Positions 22,339-34,329 of a stretch of DNA of 64,000 nucleotides are shown here, one piece after another. The notes under the pieces were generated by a model, which made no database searches, had not been told where the DNA came from, and was given only the letters and a program-made list of their open reading frames with translations. The translations under genes were made by a program, and so were the position numbers. How positions within the stretch are numbered: the first letter of the stretch is position 1; every line of letters begins with the position of its first letter. This DNA comes from Stereocaulon alpinum (Eukaryota > Ascomycota > Lecanoromycetes > Lecanorales > Stereocaulaceae), in contig JAEUBA010000026.1 of NCBI GenBank assembly GCA_018257865.1, positions 186,001-250,000 of the forward strand, written 5' to 3'.

Positions 22339-23058
22339 ATGGCGACGAACGCTGGAGCTGGAGCAGCGAGGCAACTGGCATCGGCAAGAAAGGCAACCGC
22401 CGTCTGGAAGGTGAGCACATTGCGCAAAACCCATCAGTCCGCGGCTAATACTGAGTAGAAATACACGGTGCAATCTCATGGCGTGTGGGACCGTATCCGA
22501 AGAGCCCTTGCCGTCGATCCAGATCGATCAACTGGGGTCCCACTGAACCCTCAGTACCGAAACCCTCCTCCAGGTGCCAACCCTCCAGAAGCGTACGATG
22601 ACCCAGTAACGCTACCAGCGGGCGACATTGCAGAAAATCCGTACTACAAGAGAGACATACGGCGCAGCTATCCCCGATTGAGCGTGGTCAAGCAGGCCGA
22701 TGTTGTTGGGTTGCTGTCTGTGGGGAGCAAAGCACATCCAAAAGAAGATGTCCTGCAGATAGGAGATGCAGGAGCAAAGCAGCTGGTACGTGTCAAGCAA
22801 GAAGGAGAAGACAAGGGATTGGCAGCTTTTTTCGAAAAGGAGAAGAATGGTACAGTGGGCATCCTTGGGCCAGGCGGGCTGCCGCCCTTGCCCAGTGGGA
22901 TGAGCAGAACGTCGCCTGTCGGTGGAAGAAAATACGTGATGGACGCTGATAGGGATCAGGGCTATCCTGAAGAGTACGTACCGTATTGGAAAGCAATTGC
23001 ACAGAGTGATGGGGGCTAACAGGTGCTTGACAGATATCCTTGCCGAACCTTTGTCTAG
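22339..23058 (+). CDS. NADH:ubiquinone oxidoreductase 21.3 kDa-type subunit
   Basis: Accessory subunit of mitochondrial complex I, of the fungal 21.3 kDa (NUXM-type) family. Exons 22339-22410, 22459-22973 and 23034-23058 give 203 residues. After a short Ala/Arg-rich N terminus (AGAARQLASARKAT) come YTVQSHGVWDRIRRALA, the conserved TGVPLNPQYRNPPPG, DDPVTLPAGDIAENPYYKRD and YPRLSVVKQADVVGLLSVGS. The tiny last exon gives YPCRTFV. Introns are 48 and 60 nt. Family assignment is from recalled similarity to the Neurospora subunit. Confidence 0.88.
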
Positions 23059-23524
23059 GTATTTCGGATGGTTATGGGCGCTTAGCAAATTCGTTTGGGG
23101 ACATAAGACTAGCTGGAGGAAGCCCGCGCTACACAGATTCTCCTGTTGTGATCGTCCCTCTTCTCCACCCAGTTGGTCTTCTTCATCCGCCCCAGAGCCA
23201 AATCTATGGGCTTCAAAACAATCAGTACGTCGTAAGACGGATACTTTCCATTTAGACTTCACACTCGTGTCTTGTACGTGCCAAATGGTCGCTCAGTCCG
23301 TAGGCGCAGACCTTCGTGCGTTTTGCAATATGAACCCTTTACCTGATGTGAGTTTCCGTGCAACTGTCAAACACCAGCCATGATTGAGGTATACTTTGCA
23401 GGTTACTACCTATATTACCCGACGGCTGGTGGAGTGCGTTGTCCAGATTGGACACAATTGTCTGGCAATAGGGATTTACATAAACTATACCTGCCAAGGT
23501 TTCACCCTCACTGCGACCTTCAGG
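23059..23524. other. intergenic / 5' leader
   Basis: 466 bp. The frame of the next gene runs upstream to 23384 without an ATG; treated as leader. Confidence 0.4.
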
Positions 23525-25443
23525 ATGACTATTACCCACAGCAATGCCACACAATCTTCTACGACTGCCATCGAAATAATCTTGAGCTGTAGCGTTTGCG
23601 CGGATACATTGTCAACAATCAATGCAGAGGGTTATGAGTGCCATGGCCTCCGCAAGACCGATGACCCCAACTCCGGCCGAGTCACAAAGCTCTGGCTCAC
23701 TGAGTGTGCACACCTTTGTTGCACGAAGCACTTTGAAGGGGGAGGTAGGCTAATCTCTGACACCATGTATCTTCAGATTGTTTTGAAATGTGACCGTTGC
23801 CCAGGTGTGCCGTTCTATCCAGACCAGCAGGCGCCTCGTGCGCCATGCCCTTTCTGTGTCGTTGAGAACAACGACCACTCAGAGAAATCACTCTTCTATA
23901 TCAACGGACCAGCAATCGGCGAACACGATCCTAACATCCCGAGTGGCTACTTTCAAATACCGCCAGTGGATCTTGGGGGAAGCGACCCTGCCTTCGCTGC
24001 ACTACTGGTGAGCGGCAAACCACCACTAGCTCTAACAGACAATACCTGACAAACATGACTATAGTTTCAGTATCTCTCTCTCATCCGATTCGGTGCCAAA
24101 AGCCACGAGAAAGCCCTTCGGCTGGGCAGTTCGCTCAGATTATGGGAGGAGAGGAAGACGGAGATTGTACGTTCCTTGGGTGATGTTGCGCCTCTGCGAG
24201 AGTATGTATTCCATGAAAGCCTAGTCCGTCACCTGAAAAAGCTGACAACAATCTCAGCGAACTTTTATCCGCAGGACGAAGACTCTTGTCTCTTGGCCAA
24301 GACGTAACCTCGATTGAGACTGTGCTCAATCTTGCTGGTGCAAGCCTCATCCAAGGTACCCAAGTTCACCAACGCCCAGGGACTCAGCAGCGGCTCCCCA
24401 GCACTTTACTCACTGGACTGAATGCCACGCCAACTCGTCCCGCTCCCAACGTTGCATCGCGTCTTGCTAATGCAAGTGCTGCCGAACTTGGCCGTCTTGC
24501 TAAAGGAAATCCATCCCTCCTACATTGCGAGCGTGATCCGGTAAAGAATCTGTTCTCCCGAGATGGCTATCCAGCAAAGAGGAAGCGAGTTGATTCTCTC
24601 GAAGATCTCGATTGGCCACTTGACCGTCACCACTCAAACCGAGCATACGAAAAGCCCCCAAGCAGAGACCTGATGCCTCCCCCGCCGTTACCTATGCGCA
24701 ATCCGGTTGTATTCATAGTCAACACCGATGACAATGATCATGGCGAATCGAATGGCGGTGGAGTACGTGGTGAAGGATCGCAAGGAAATGCTGCGTGTGA
24801 GACGCCGCAACGTCCACCTTCGCAGGACTCTGCCCGTGGCTCAGCTAGAAGATACTCCGACACTACTCTAGCTTCTGAAACTCGATCACGCCCCAGCGTT
24901 TCAAGCACTTCTACTGCCGCATACGAGGGGCCGCTCAGGCATGGACAGCTCAATCGCAGGCGAGCTGAGGCACATGGCGACCGTCCGCAAATAACGGATG
25001 GAGAGGGTTATCGTATTGGCCGCGCACAGAGTCTCGCCAGCCAGGCAGCGAGTATCTCCGATCTCTCTGATCCTGGAGCTCCTCTGGCTCTTCGCAACCA
25101 AGCGGCATCGCGACAAGTTTCTCCCACCGGACAAGAACGTTCTCTACTCAGCCGTGCCAACAGCAACCAAGCAGGGCCCGCATCTCGCTACTTTACCCCG
25201 TCTCGCGAACGTACACATAGCACGCCCCATCGCCAACAACTTGGATCGACTCTTATGGTACGCTCGCAATCCGATAGCATTGGGATTCGTCCTGATGAGA
25301 CGTCTCGTGGTCGTTCCAGAACTCCGGCTCCATTTCCTCAACATCGTCGTGCTCTCGGTGAGCAGTCCCCTACTCCATCGGCAGATGCAGAAGCCGAGGA
25401 TCAGCGCACTCCGCGTCACAACCGTCGCCGTGCTGATCGCTGA
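23525..25443 (+). CDS. RING-like zinc-finger protein, fungal
   Basis: Likely E3 ubiquitin or SUMO ligase, substrate unknown. Exons 23525-23744, 23805-24007, 24065-24201 and 24258-25443 give 581 residues. An N-terminal RING-like cysteine pattern starts at about residue 22: SCSVCAD, a long loop, then LTECAHLCCTKHF and, after intron 1, APCPFCVVE, i.e. C-x2-C ... C-x-H-x2-C-x3-H ... C-x2-C. A helical segment (ALRLGSSLRLWEERKTEIVRSL, about 150-175) may be a coiled coil. The last 380 residues are disordered, Ser/Arg/Pro-rich. Introns are 60, 57 and 56 nt; the first is a multiple of three without stops, so retention would insert 20 residues with an extra C-x2-C inside the finger. Start ATG at 23525 is the first in frame. 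Confidence 0.75.
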
Positions 25444-25463
25444 AGATATGAACGGAGAGCATT

Positions 25464-25662
25464 CAGGTGTATGCTCTGTGCGGTGAATGGGCTACGATTA
25501 TAGATATGCTATAGCTGTTTGTGACTGACATGGTTTGTATCCAGCTTCAGACTAGATCAGTCGTCTCAGGTGTTTGCTCTGTGCTGTGCATGAGCTACAC
25601 TTACGAATGTCGTGTGGCTGATGATGGCTGATATGGCTTGTCTCCAGCTCTGGACTATATAG
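25464..25662 (+). repeat. two imperfect ~100-bp tandem copies
   Basis: The stretch beginning CAGGTGTATGCTCTGTG at 25464 recurs diverged at 25567 as CAGGTGTTTGCTCTGTG, 103 bp on. Later matching blocks include GGGCTACGATTA/GAGCTACACTTA and GACATGGTTTGTATCCAGC/GATATGGCTTGTCTCCAGC. It lies in the 3' flank of the RING gene. Confidence 0.7.
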
Positions 25663-26748
25663 GTCCATAGCAAATTGCACCCTGCGCTTTCACCATTCTT
25701 GAAACTGTCGTTCTTCGTTAGATTGCACAATCCCTCTCTTCCTAGGTTAGCTCAACTACTTCATAGAAAACTGCACTCTCTACTCTTCCAAGCCACCTAG
25801 CGCTCTCACATAGTACACAGAACCACACACAGAGCTCAGTCTACTTTGCCTCCCAATTCCATACTTTCCTTGGTACCTTCTCCACTCATCCTGAGTTCCC
25901 CACTGCCAAGTCGCATCTGGCATGTCAAAGCTCATTCCCCAATCTTCCGAGTATTGAGCTGGGTTTCTAGGCCGGCACCTCACATTGGTCGACGCATACG
26001 GTATGCACCTCGGAAGGCGGCATTTTAATGACTCTCTTTGACCTGTGTACATCAGCCTACACGCAATCTGTGCTAGTGCTATCAGAGATGAGCTATCTAT
26101 CAATGTACCGATGCAGTGTGTAAAAGTGTGGCGGAATATCTAGACGGATGAATATGCTAGATAGAATGCTATTGGCCAGAGTATGTATGGTCCCCAGGAA
26201 TGACATTGTAAACTCGAGAGCCTTGAAATTCGTACCACTTTTCTGCTGAGATGACAATTAGCGATGGTGTTTTAAGTCTGTCAAGGCGCCGCCATGTTCG
26301 CGTTTGCTTTTGGAGAGGGTCCGTGTATTAGGTCACGTTTTGGGATGTTCACTCTGATATTATTGCATCAGTGGCCCGCAGTCTGTTCGAGATTGAGACA
26401 CTTTGCTTCTTCAATCTCGCTTTCACTTGAAAATTCTAATAGTCACTCAAGGAAATGAAAAGTCTGGTGCCACTATTTGTGAGGTTTTAACGAGTCGGTA
26501 CTGCGATTAGACCCGCACATTGAAGAAGACTTTGGTTGAGAAGAGAGGAGCAGCTGCAGGTTCTCGATCGTATTGCTATTGATACACAAGAGCTACTGCA
26601 CTACTGCACGACACATCAGAAGCACAATTTTCTGCCAACAAGAGATCCCACATTTCCACCATATTTAACTAGCTATACCTTCCCATCCATCCTTTGCAGA
26701 CCCAGACTTCTCATCGGCAGTCCATATCATGCACCCAAAGAGACGCGC
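25663..26748. other. convergent intergenic DNA
   Basis: About 1.1 kb with no convincing gene; the small open frames show no motif. Confidence 0.45.
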
Positions 26749-27522
26749 TCAGTCGAATGGGTTGGTGTGGGTTCCCCAGTAGGTGAGGAACAAGCTGAGG
26801 CCAACAGTCTCGAAAACGCGAGCGAGCGCACCAACGGCGACGGTGTCGAGTGGACGCTTCTCAGTGAATACTTGCGAGATGAACTGAGATGATATTAGCG
26901 TCAGTCACATTGCTCATGTACACACAGGGCATGGCGGGAAGACACGTACGCTTGGTGCGGAGCTAGCCATGAAGATCAAGGACCCCAAGTATGCAGCACC
27001 CTTATAGCTCAAGGTGCCAGTGGCATTGATCAAGGCACCAACACCATAAGACTGGATCGCGCTACCGACGAGGGAGGTACCCCAAGCAGCGGCAGCTCCG
27101 GCGGCCTCCTTGGACTTGAGGAATTCCTCCTTTGAGTTGGCGGCTTGGGCGCGGTTGTAGGTATCACCGAAGACTGGTGCCAGGATTGCAAGGGAGGCAA
27201 CGTGGTTGAAGACCGTGCCGAGGGCGATGGCCGAGGGTTTGACGGGTGGGAGGTCTATAGGAGATGTCATTAGTCAAATTTGAACGATCCGGGCAACGCC
27301 GGTGAAGGAGCAAAGAAGGTAGCAGTATTGCTGCTGGAGGGTCTTTTGTGGTAGTGCTCGACTGGGACAAAGGACAAATGCCACGCGTGCCATTTGTCGA
27401 TGAGGAGATTGAGGTGTTTGATGAGTACGTCGAGATATGTCACCCATCTTTCCGGCGCTCACGCGCAAAGAAACAAGAAGAGAATAGCATGGTGGAAGAG
27501 ACTTACAGTGGAGAGTTGCCAT
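26749..27522 (-). CDS. small integral membrane protein (DUF1761-like, tentative)
   Basis: Exons 27522-27507, 27254-26950 and 26883-26749 give 151 residues. Four hydrophobic segments are visible: AIALGTVFNHVASLAILAPV, AAAAWGTSLVGSAIQSYGVG, AAYLGSLIFMASSAP and VGALARVFETVGLSLFLTYW. The hydropathy and length resemble DUF1761-type proteins, but this is an impression, not an alignment. Exon 1 is only 16 nt (MATLH plus one base) before a 252-nt intron whose acceptor has a textbook branch site (TTGACTAATGAC, CTATAG). The alternative, an unspliced start at ATG 27270, would place that branch site inside the start region and seems less likely. The 66-nt second intron restores the C terminus (FISQVFTEKRPLD). 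Confidence 0.7.
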
Positions 27523-28044
27523 TGTGATGATGTACTAGGGATGTGATTGATTGGCTAAAAGGGGGTTTTGGTTGTATGTGAGGATGGGATTGTTTATTAG
27601 ATGGGTGACCTTGGGCAAAAGTGGGAGCGGCAGGTGATGTTGGTTTTGAGCTCTGGCGCTAGAATGAATCTGGTTATGGGGGGAAAGGGAAATTAGGGCT
27701 GGGATAACCGATGACGAAATTGTGGCTGAACCTCCTTTTTTGATACTTTCTTCACCCGAGGTTCCATCTAATCAACGAAATTGTTGGATGATTCAAAGAT
27801 CGAAGATTTTGTCGCCTTCAGCAAGTACTTTAGCATGCTAGAATGCAAAGGCTAACATCCTAAGTTATATTAATTAAGGCCTGACGACCCCGTTTGAGGG
27901 GCAACAGAGCTTGCTCTCAGAGCGAGCAACACCGATGCTATGCACATACCATGCTACCAAACACCGTCGCTACAGTCCAGACATGCTCTATCCCATGTCC
28001 CATCGTTCGTGTGATAATCGTCACAGATCCTTGCACCCTCACAC
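27523..28044. other. intergenic DNA
   Basis: 522 bp upstream of the small membrane protein gene and downstream of sepH; nothing recognised. Confidence 0.45.
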
Positions 28045-31000
28045 TCATCTCGTTTCTCCACTAACGCGTCTCCGTCTTCGCGAATTTGGGGTGGGCACTT
28101 GGCTAGTCTCGTGCCCTCGTGTGCTGCCCTCTTCTTTCTTCGGCGACACCACTACTTGTTGTCTTGATGGTCGACTTGTCGTACGAGGTAATCGACTCTT
28201 GGCACCACCCCCTGGTATATTGACTATTACAGGCAGCCCGTTAGACCCGCTCCCATCTCTGCTCGCAGGTCGGTACGCCATCCCGCCATTGATAGCACTT
28301 CCTCGCCTGACGTCTCGGTCGTAACAATTCTTTGAGTATGCAGATCGGTTGTTTGTAGGTGTAGATGGCATGGAATAGCTTGTCAGTAGGCTTGGGGGTG
28401 TAGTTGAAGAACTCGAACTCCTGCTTGGCCTACGCCTGCTTCCACTCATGACCAGTCTTCCGTTCATCTCGCTCGACTTTATCAGCTCTCCCGCCATGTT
28501 GCGTACCAATACTGCCCCATCGTTCTCCGCGAGTCTCTGTATAGTATCTGCCAGGCCATACTCGCTAATAAGGGCTCCTTGTTCATCACTACAGTCGCAT
28601 ATACTGCGGACGATGCGGAGCAGGTTAAGACGGACCACAGCTTTGTTGGACTGAAGTTTCCGTAGAATGCGGTAGAACAAGTCGGCGTGAGCCAAGCTGA
28701 GCGCAACTGGAGGACTGAGACGCAGTAGCTTCTGCAAGGGCTCCAGGAGGTTCTCAAATGCATTGGCCTTGGATGTAGTGAAACACTTGATGATTGCCGC
28801 AGTGAAGGTCCCATCAAGAAGATGTTCTTCTACCTTAGCTGTCTCTTCCTGTAACCTATGCTTCGTCAGTAGAGTCAGTTGTCGTTACCTAGTGATAGCA
28901 CGTACCATATGAAAATCGCGTCCAAGGCTGTCACTTGCCAATATTCATCCGCAAGCAACGAAATATAGAATGTAAGCCCTTTGTTCCGCCATAGCTCTCG
29001 TCTTCCCACCTTACCTGAATGGGCCATGTCGCAAAGTACAGGCAGCGCGAATTCTTTAAGTGGTCCTTTGGTCTTGATGATGCGTTGGAGCACTGGGATA
29101 ATGCCATTAAGGGCAGCATCCTCCTGTCGTGACTTGTTCAGTCGACACAAGTTATAAATCGTGTTCAGAACCTGGTTCGAGACCTCTCTTGAGTGGGGCT
29201 CCTTAGAGCTGTTGCGAAGTAAATCGGTAAGCACGTCGATGGCGTTGGAATTCTGTAACGAGTCTAGAGTCGTCGACAGCATTGACAGGTTCTTGATAAA
29301 TTTCAGCATGGTAATTTGGTGGTTCGGAGACATTCGTTTCAGCTCTTTAAGAACACCTGAAAACGGGTCAGTTTTGTTGTTTGCCGTTTTTCAACCGACG
29401 ACTTACGGTGTAGGACCGTCCGCTCAGCGATCAGCTCTTTGACATGATTTTCTGCTTGCGAGAAGAGGAAGAATATATTTGCGATTCGTCCTTCGCAGAG
29501 CTCGGCTAGCTCACCCTCTTCATCGAGGACTCTACTTAGTACTAATGATAGTGGATCGAGGACAGAGTTACGTGAGAGAATCCGGCAGAAGTCATTCTTT
29601 GGTGTAGGCCCCTGAAGTTCGAAGACGCTCCATATTCCGTTGACGCCAATGAGGACTAAGTCGCGTTCGTCTTCGTAGTCTTCCTCAAGGAATTCCACCA
29701 GAACTTTGAGACCACCCGCACTGACAAACATCTGCAGCGTCAAGGTTGAAGTCTGGTACATCTGACGTACGAAGGCTGCTGCCTCGAGCCTGATCTCGCT
29801 CGAGTACTTCCTGGAAGCGAATTTTGTAATAATAGGGATGCCTCCGACAAAGCATAGGTTCTCCTGAATCTCAACATCATCGAAAATGATGGAATTGACT
29901 ATCTTCAAAAGATTGAAGATAACGTCTCGATGCCGGCAATTCTCAAGAATTTCCAAGATGGGAAGCATACCATGAGCACTGATAATGACGTTCTTAGTAT
30001 CAGGCAGATCTGAGAGCACCTCAAGTAACTGCTCGGATAGGTCTGCGAGCATGTCGTCTGCTTGAGAAACTTTCAACGAGCCAACAAGTCCTTCGACCTG
30101 TGTACACAATCTCGCATATTTATCTCGGGCAACATTTGCTTCAAGATCCATCTCGTCAAACCCTTCTTCCAACTGGGCGAACGGATCATCGTCATCGTCT
30201 TCATCATCTCCCAGCCAGGAATTGTTAGAAAGCTTCGAAGCCAGCATCAGAGTACCTTCGTCGGATCCTTTTTCGCTCTCTGCCTTGGCAAGGACGTCGT
30301 TTCCTTTCCCGAAGATGTCTGAGTAGTCTTCGTCAAGATCGTCTTCAGCATATCTTTGTATTTCGACGGAAGATCTTGTTCTTCGCATCAGGGGTTGCCG
30401 TGATAATGTTGGAGGGCGACGCAAGCTGCCGCCAGGCTTCGGAGGCTGCATGGAACGAATCATTGAGGTCATGTCCGACGGATGAAACAGCTTCGGAGAC
30501 AGGGAGTCGTTCTGCTTTCGAACGAGAAGTCAGCGGGCAATACAGTCCTGCTTTATGATTGGCCTACCTTGTTCTTGTTTAATTTCCCATCAAAAGCTGC
30601 ATCATCTATCATCAGATCCGAGAAATCGTCCTCGGCTGTTTCTACATAGGAGATAGACAAAGGTACATTTGGCTTTGCTTTGTTGGGAGGTTGCTTCTGG
30701 TGTACAGTTGGTGCAGCCAATGCTCGGCGATTAGCTACTGGAGACTTTTTTGGTTCTAGAGACTTGGTGTGGGCAGTCGTCTTGACAGGTTGGGTATTAG
30801 CACGCTTGGGTTGAACGGGGCGAATGGTCTCCAACGGGTCGGATTTCGTTGGCTGCAAAGGACTTTTTACCGTCAGATCACCCTCAAAATTTTCGTCCCA
30901 ATTAGCCTCTTCTGTGACTGTATCAATGGAGGCAAAGGCCTTGAGCTTTTCGGCGGAGAGCAGACCTCCAAAATTATCCTGCGGCCTAAGGTGCGGAAGC

Positions 31001-32533
31001 TGTAGAACGCTGGGCGAAATAGTAGAATCGAAGTCGTCATCCCAGTTGTCCTCAGCCGTGTTGTTTGGAGATCTGAATTGCTCGGTACTGACGCGAGGTT
31101 TGGCAAGATTGGGTGGGCCCCGGGCAGGGGTTGCTATTATATGGCTTTGCTCACGCCTTCCAGGTATCGGACTGGAGGACATTGGCCTGGAAGCTCTTCG
31201 CAATGAGGCATTGGGGGACTTCAAAGCCTCATTCCACTGCTGTACACTTTTTACAGCTTCGTCGTATTCTGTAGGTTTTTTGGGCACGACTGCGTCAGAT
31301 CTCTTCGCATTGACAATCCAGGGATGCTTGAGCAGTTTCCTTGCAGACACTCTGAGATTAGGGTCTTTCTGAAAACACTGCATTAGAAAATCGCGAACTA
31401 CCTAGCAGTTTGTTAGCTTGTTGAATATGTCAAATATTGCTTTGACCGACGACTTACGGGGGAAGCACCTTCAGGGAGGGGGGGATGATCGTCGTTGACG
31501 ATACGAAAAAGTGCGTGCATGGGTTGTAATTTGTGGTAAGGCGGCTTGCCATCTAGAAGTTCTATCACGGTACATCCCAGACTCCAAATGTCCGATGCTG
31601 TCGTAGCACCAGACAATTCAATAACCTCTGGGGCCATCCAATAAGGTGTTCCGACCACACTAGACTCATGAAACGTGGTTGTTCTCGTAGCAACGCCAAA
31701 ATCAGCAAGCTTGACAAGTCCTTGCTTTGTTGTTAGGATGTTAGCTCCCTTAATGTCTCGATGTATAACACCCTGCTCATGGAGGTAGAGCAGTCCATGG
31801 AGTACTTGTGACATGTAGATCCCCACCAGGTTCTCAGGGAATTTGCCGAAGTTTTTGGAGATCGAATGTAGTGACCCATTCTCGCAGTATCTGATCAGGG
31901 ACTAACTTAGCAATCGGTAGCGAACGAACGAGGAGTATGAGACCTACTCCAAAATGATGTTGAGTGACTCGGCAGACTTGACAAAACCACGGTACTTGAC
32001 AATGTTCGGGTGCTGGATTCCTCCGTCAGTAAAATCTCAGATTACCAAGTGTATGCAACGTACGTCCAGGTTCTTGAGGAGGTCGATCTCGAGCTGCGTT
32101 ACCGTAGGGTCAGCACCGTCGTAGTCCGGTCACTTCTAGCATGTTAGTGACATACTGTTATGACCCTCAATTCGCTCTTTGGTAGGTCTGCAAGCTTGAT
32201 CTGCTTGACGGCCACAGTCTCTCCCGTGCCCATGTTCAGCGCCCTGAAGACAGAGCCAAAGGCACCCTTTCCCAAACAGTCCCCAAGTTGCTAACGCCAA
32301 GTTAGACAAACATTCCCTAGGCCATAGGTAGCCTTGAGCTTGCGTACATAATCCTTGAGCTCAGCAACATCCTGGGCCTTGGTTGGTCCCTCTTTCTTTG
32401 ACTGGCGTGGAGTGCCAGCCCCATTGACTTCTCTCTGGGTCTCCTTTACAATTGTCTTAGTAGATGGATGCGCCATATGGCCTTGACGCCCATCTGTGAC
32501 GGTCTCCCCTAGCTGGGATTCCCGAGACACCAT
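28045..32533 (-). CDS. sepH: septation-initiation protein kinase SepH/Cdc7 (Cdc15 family)
   Basis: Kinase of the septation initiation network at the spindle pole body, needed for septum formation. Nine exons: 32533-32348, 32290-32156, 32093-32064, 32012-31948, 31890-31458, 31401-30568, 30511-29407, 29356-28906, 28855-28045; 1349 residues. The N-terminal kinase domain is complete: LGKGAFGSVF (glycine loop), VAVKQIK (Lys), IILEYCENGSL, the catalytic loop HRDIKGANIL, DFGVATR, GTPYWMAPEV, SDIWSLGCT. A Cdc7-like central linker with acidic WDDDFD/WDENFEGD repeats follows, then armadillo-like helical repeats (about residues 700-1130) and a basic Ser-rich tail. Exon 3 has only 30 nt. Start ATG at 32533; the frame extends 12 codons further without ATG. 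Length is close to Aspergillus SepH. Confidence 0.93.
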
Positions 32534-33081
32534 TTTGGACCTCCCAGCGTTATGGGGAAGATTGGACACGATTCGTGAGTCTGCTTGTATGCTGCATCAT
32601 AAAATGCCTATATCGATCGCGGGACATGTCACGAAGCGTTGACGTCTTCAGCGGCTATCGAAGCGTTGTACCCTCCCACAGGGTGTTGGGCTCGAGGGGG
32701 GACCTTCGTACGTCTACGCCGTTAGTACCTCAAGGACTATTCACGGACATCCAGTAACACACCTTTACCCCAGATCAAGTGTCTCCAGACGCTGTGCCAA
32801 TCGATTGTAGCTAGAGCTAAAGGCTGTTCAGAAATCAGGGTACTGTTGGGCGGAACCGACGCGGAGTCCTTTTTGGATCTTGACAAGCGAACCTGTGTTG
32901 AACTTATGCGCCCACCTTTCTAGTTCTTTGCACACAACATATATAGAGATAATCTTGGTTGACAGAGTTCAGTAGTAGCATGAGCATCTGCGTGAGATCT
33001 TGCTTCTTCATGTTGCTACGGACAAACAATATCTCAATACTTGGGACTACATTCTATCTGGTATCATACTATCGAAGGCCA
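32534..33081. other. intergenic DNA upstream of sepH
   Basis: 548 bp between the FOL3 stop and the sepH start; no motif recognised. Confidence 0.45.
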
Positions 33082-34329
33082 TCAACGCGCTTGCTCAGCT
33101 GTTCTGAGAAGCCGGAGTACGTCTGACACGAGATAGAGACTCCCAGCAATGACCAACGGTCCCCCCTTAGCAATATCGACGGCTACCCGAAGAGCGCCAT
33201 CCAGTTCTTGAGAATCTCCCATACGATGACCTAGGGCATCTAGACTTTGCGCCACGCCTAGTATTATGTTGACGTCTTCTGATGAGACCCATGGCATACC
33301 ATCTACTGGACCGAAGTAGAAAGCAACGATGTTGTCTCTTGGTCTTAGAAAACAAGATAGCACTTCGTAAACGTTTTTGCCTTTTGACATTGCCACAACC
33401 CAAGTGACTGGCCGACCACTTTGTCGCATTTTGCGATCGACATAAGATCCCAATACTTTCGCGGACTGTTCGTTGTGAGCCCCGTCAAGTAGAATGTCCT
33501 GTTTCCGTCCAACTAGTGATTCAATGCTTATATTCTGCAATCGCCCAGGCCAGCGAGTCTTCTGGATAGCAGGCAAGAGTAGATGTGTCTTGATCGTTGG
33601 AGTCTCATGAGCGAGGGCTTGCTTGATGGCTTCGAACGCCAGGGCAACGTTCATCTGCTGGTGCTCCTCGAATTGGTCTCTCGGAAGTGTACTCCAGATT
33701 TGATGCTCCAGCTCGGTTTCTTGAGGAACAAGGACCAGAGAGGCTGCCTTGACTTCCCTCGCGGTCTTTCTCAGGACATCGACGACTGCTGGGTTGTTGC
33801 TTCCGTCTATGATACATGGCACACTTGTTTTCATGATTCCCGCCTTCTGGTACGCGATCTCTTCCATCGTTGTCCCCAAGAATGCCTCATGGTCTTTGCC
33901 AATCTTTGTTATAACGGTGATAGAGGGGTGCTCTAGGACATTGGTTGCATCTTGTCTCCCACCCATACCAACTTCAATGACACCTATCTCAACTTTCTCT
34001 CGGTTGAATATTTCGAACGCTGTGGCCGTCAGAAGCTCAAACTCGGATGCTTTTATACCCTCACTGTGATCTCTAGCCTTGACTACATCTTCAACTTCGT
34101 AGAAGAGTTGCTCAGTCACTGTTTCCTCATCGATGGTAACACAGTCCCATCTATCGATGAGGTGTGGCGAAGTAAAGCGACCAGACTTGATCTTGCCAGC
34201 CTTTAGCATTGCCGAAGCATACGCACAGACAGAGCCCTTGCCATTGGTGCCTGCTACATGTATCGCGCGCCAGGATATGGGGCTATCCTTCAGGAGCCGA
34301 GTGATCCGGGCAAGACCAAGCTCAATCAT
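33082..34329 (-). CDS. FOL3: dihydrofolate synthase (Mur-ligase/FPGS family)
   Basis: Adds the first glutamate to dihydropteroate in folate synthesis. From ATG 34329, 415 residues: start MIELGLARITRLLKD as in yeast Fol3, then the P-loop VAGTNGKGSV (about residue 30), RFTSPHL, VIEVGMGGRQDATN, ITKIGKDHEAFLG, KAGIMK, WPGRLQ, ILLDGAHN and VIAGSLYLV. Fol3-like length and the short N terminus favour dihydrofolate synthase over folylpolyglutamate synthase. The same frame is open for another 65 codons upstream with no ATG, which may hide a spliced 5' exon. Same strand as sepH. Confidence 0.9.
   Translation of the reverse strand: MIELGLARITRLLKDSPISWRAIHVAGTNGKGSVCAYASAMLKAGKIKSGRFTSPHLIDRWDCVTIDEETVTEQLFYEVEDVVKARDHSEGIKASEFELLTATAFEIFNREKVEIGVIEVGMGGRQDATNVLEHPSITVITKIGKDHEAFLGTTMEEIAYQKAGIMKTSVPCIIDGSNNPAVVDVLRKTAREVKAASLVLVPQETELEHQIWSTLPRDQFEEHQQMNVALAFEAIKQALAHETPTIKTHLLLPAIQKTRWPGRLQNISIESLVGRKQDILLDGAHNEQSAKVLGSYVDRKMRQSGRPVTWVVAMSKGKNVYEVLSCFLRPRDNIVAFYFGPVDGMPWVSSEDVNIILGVAQSLDALGHRMGDSQELDGALRVAVDIAKGGPLVIAGSLYLVSDVLRLLRTAEQAR

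Noticed and set aside
22612..23262. Long minus-strand frame over the complex I subunit
   Set aside because: Mirror of the real coding frame on the plus strand; no motif of its own.
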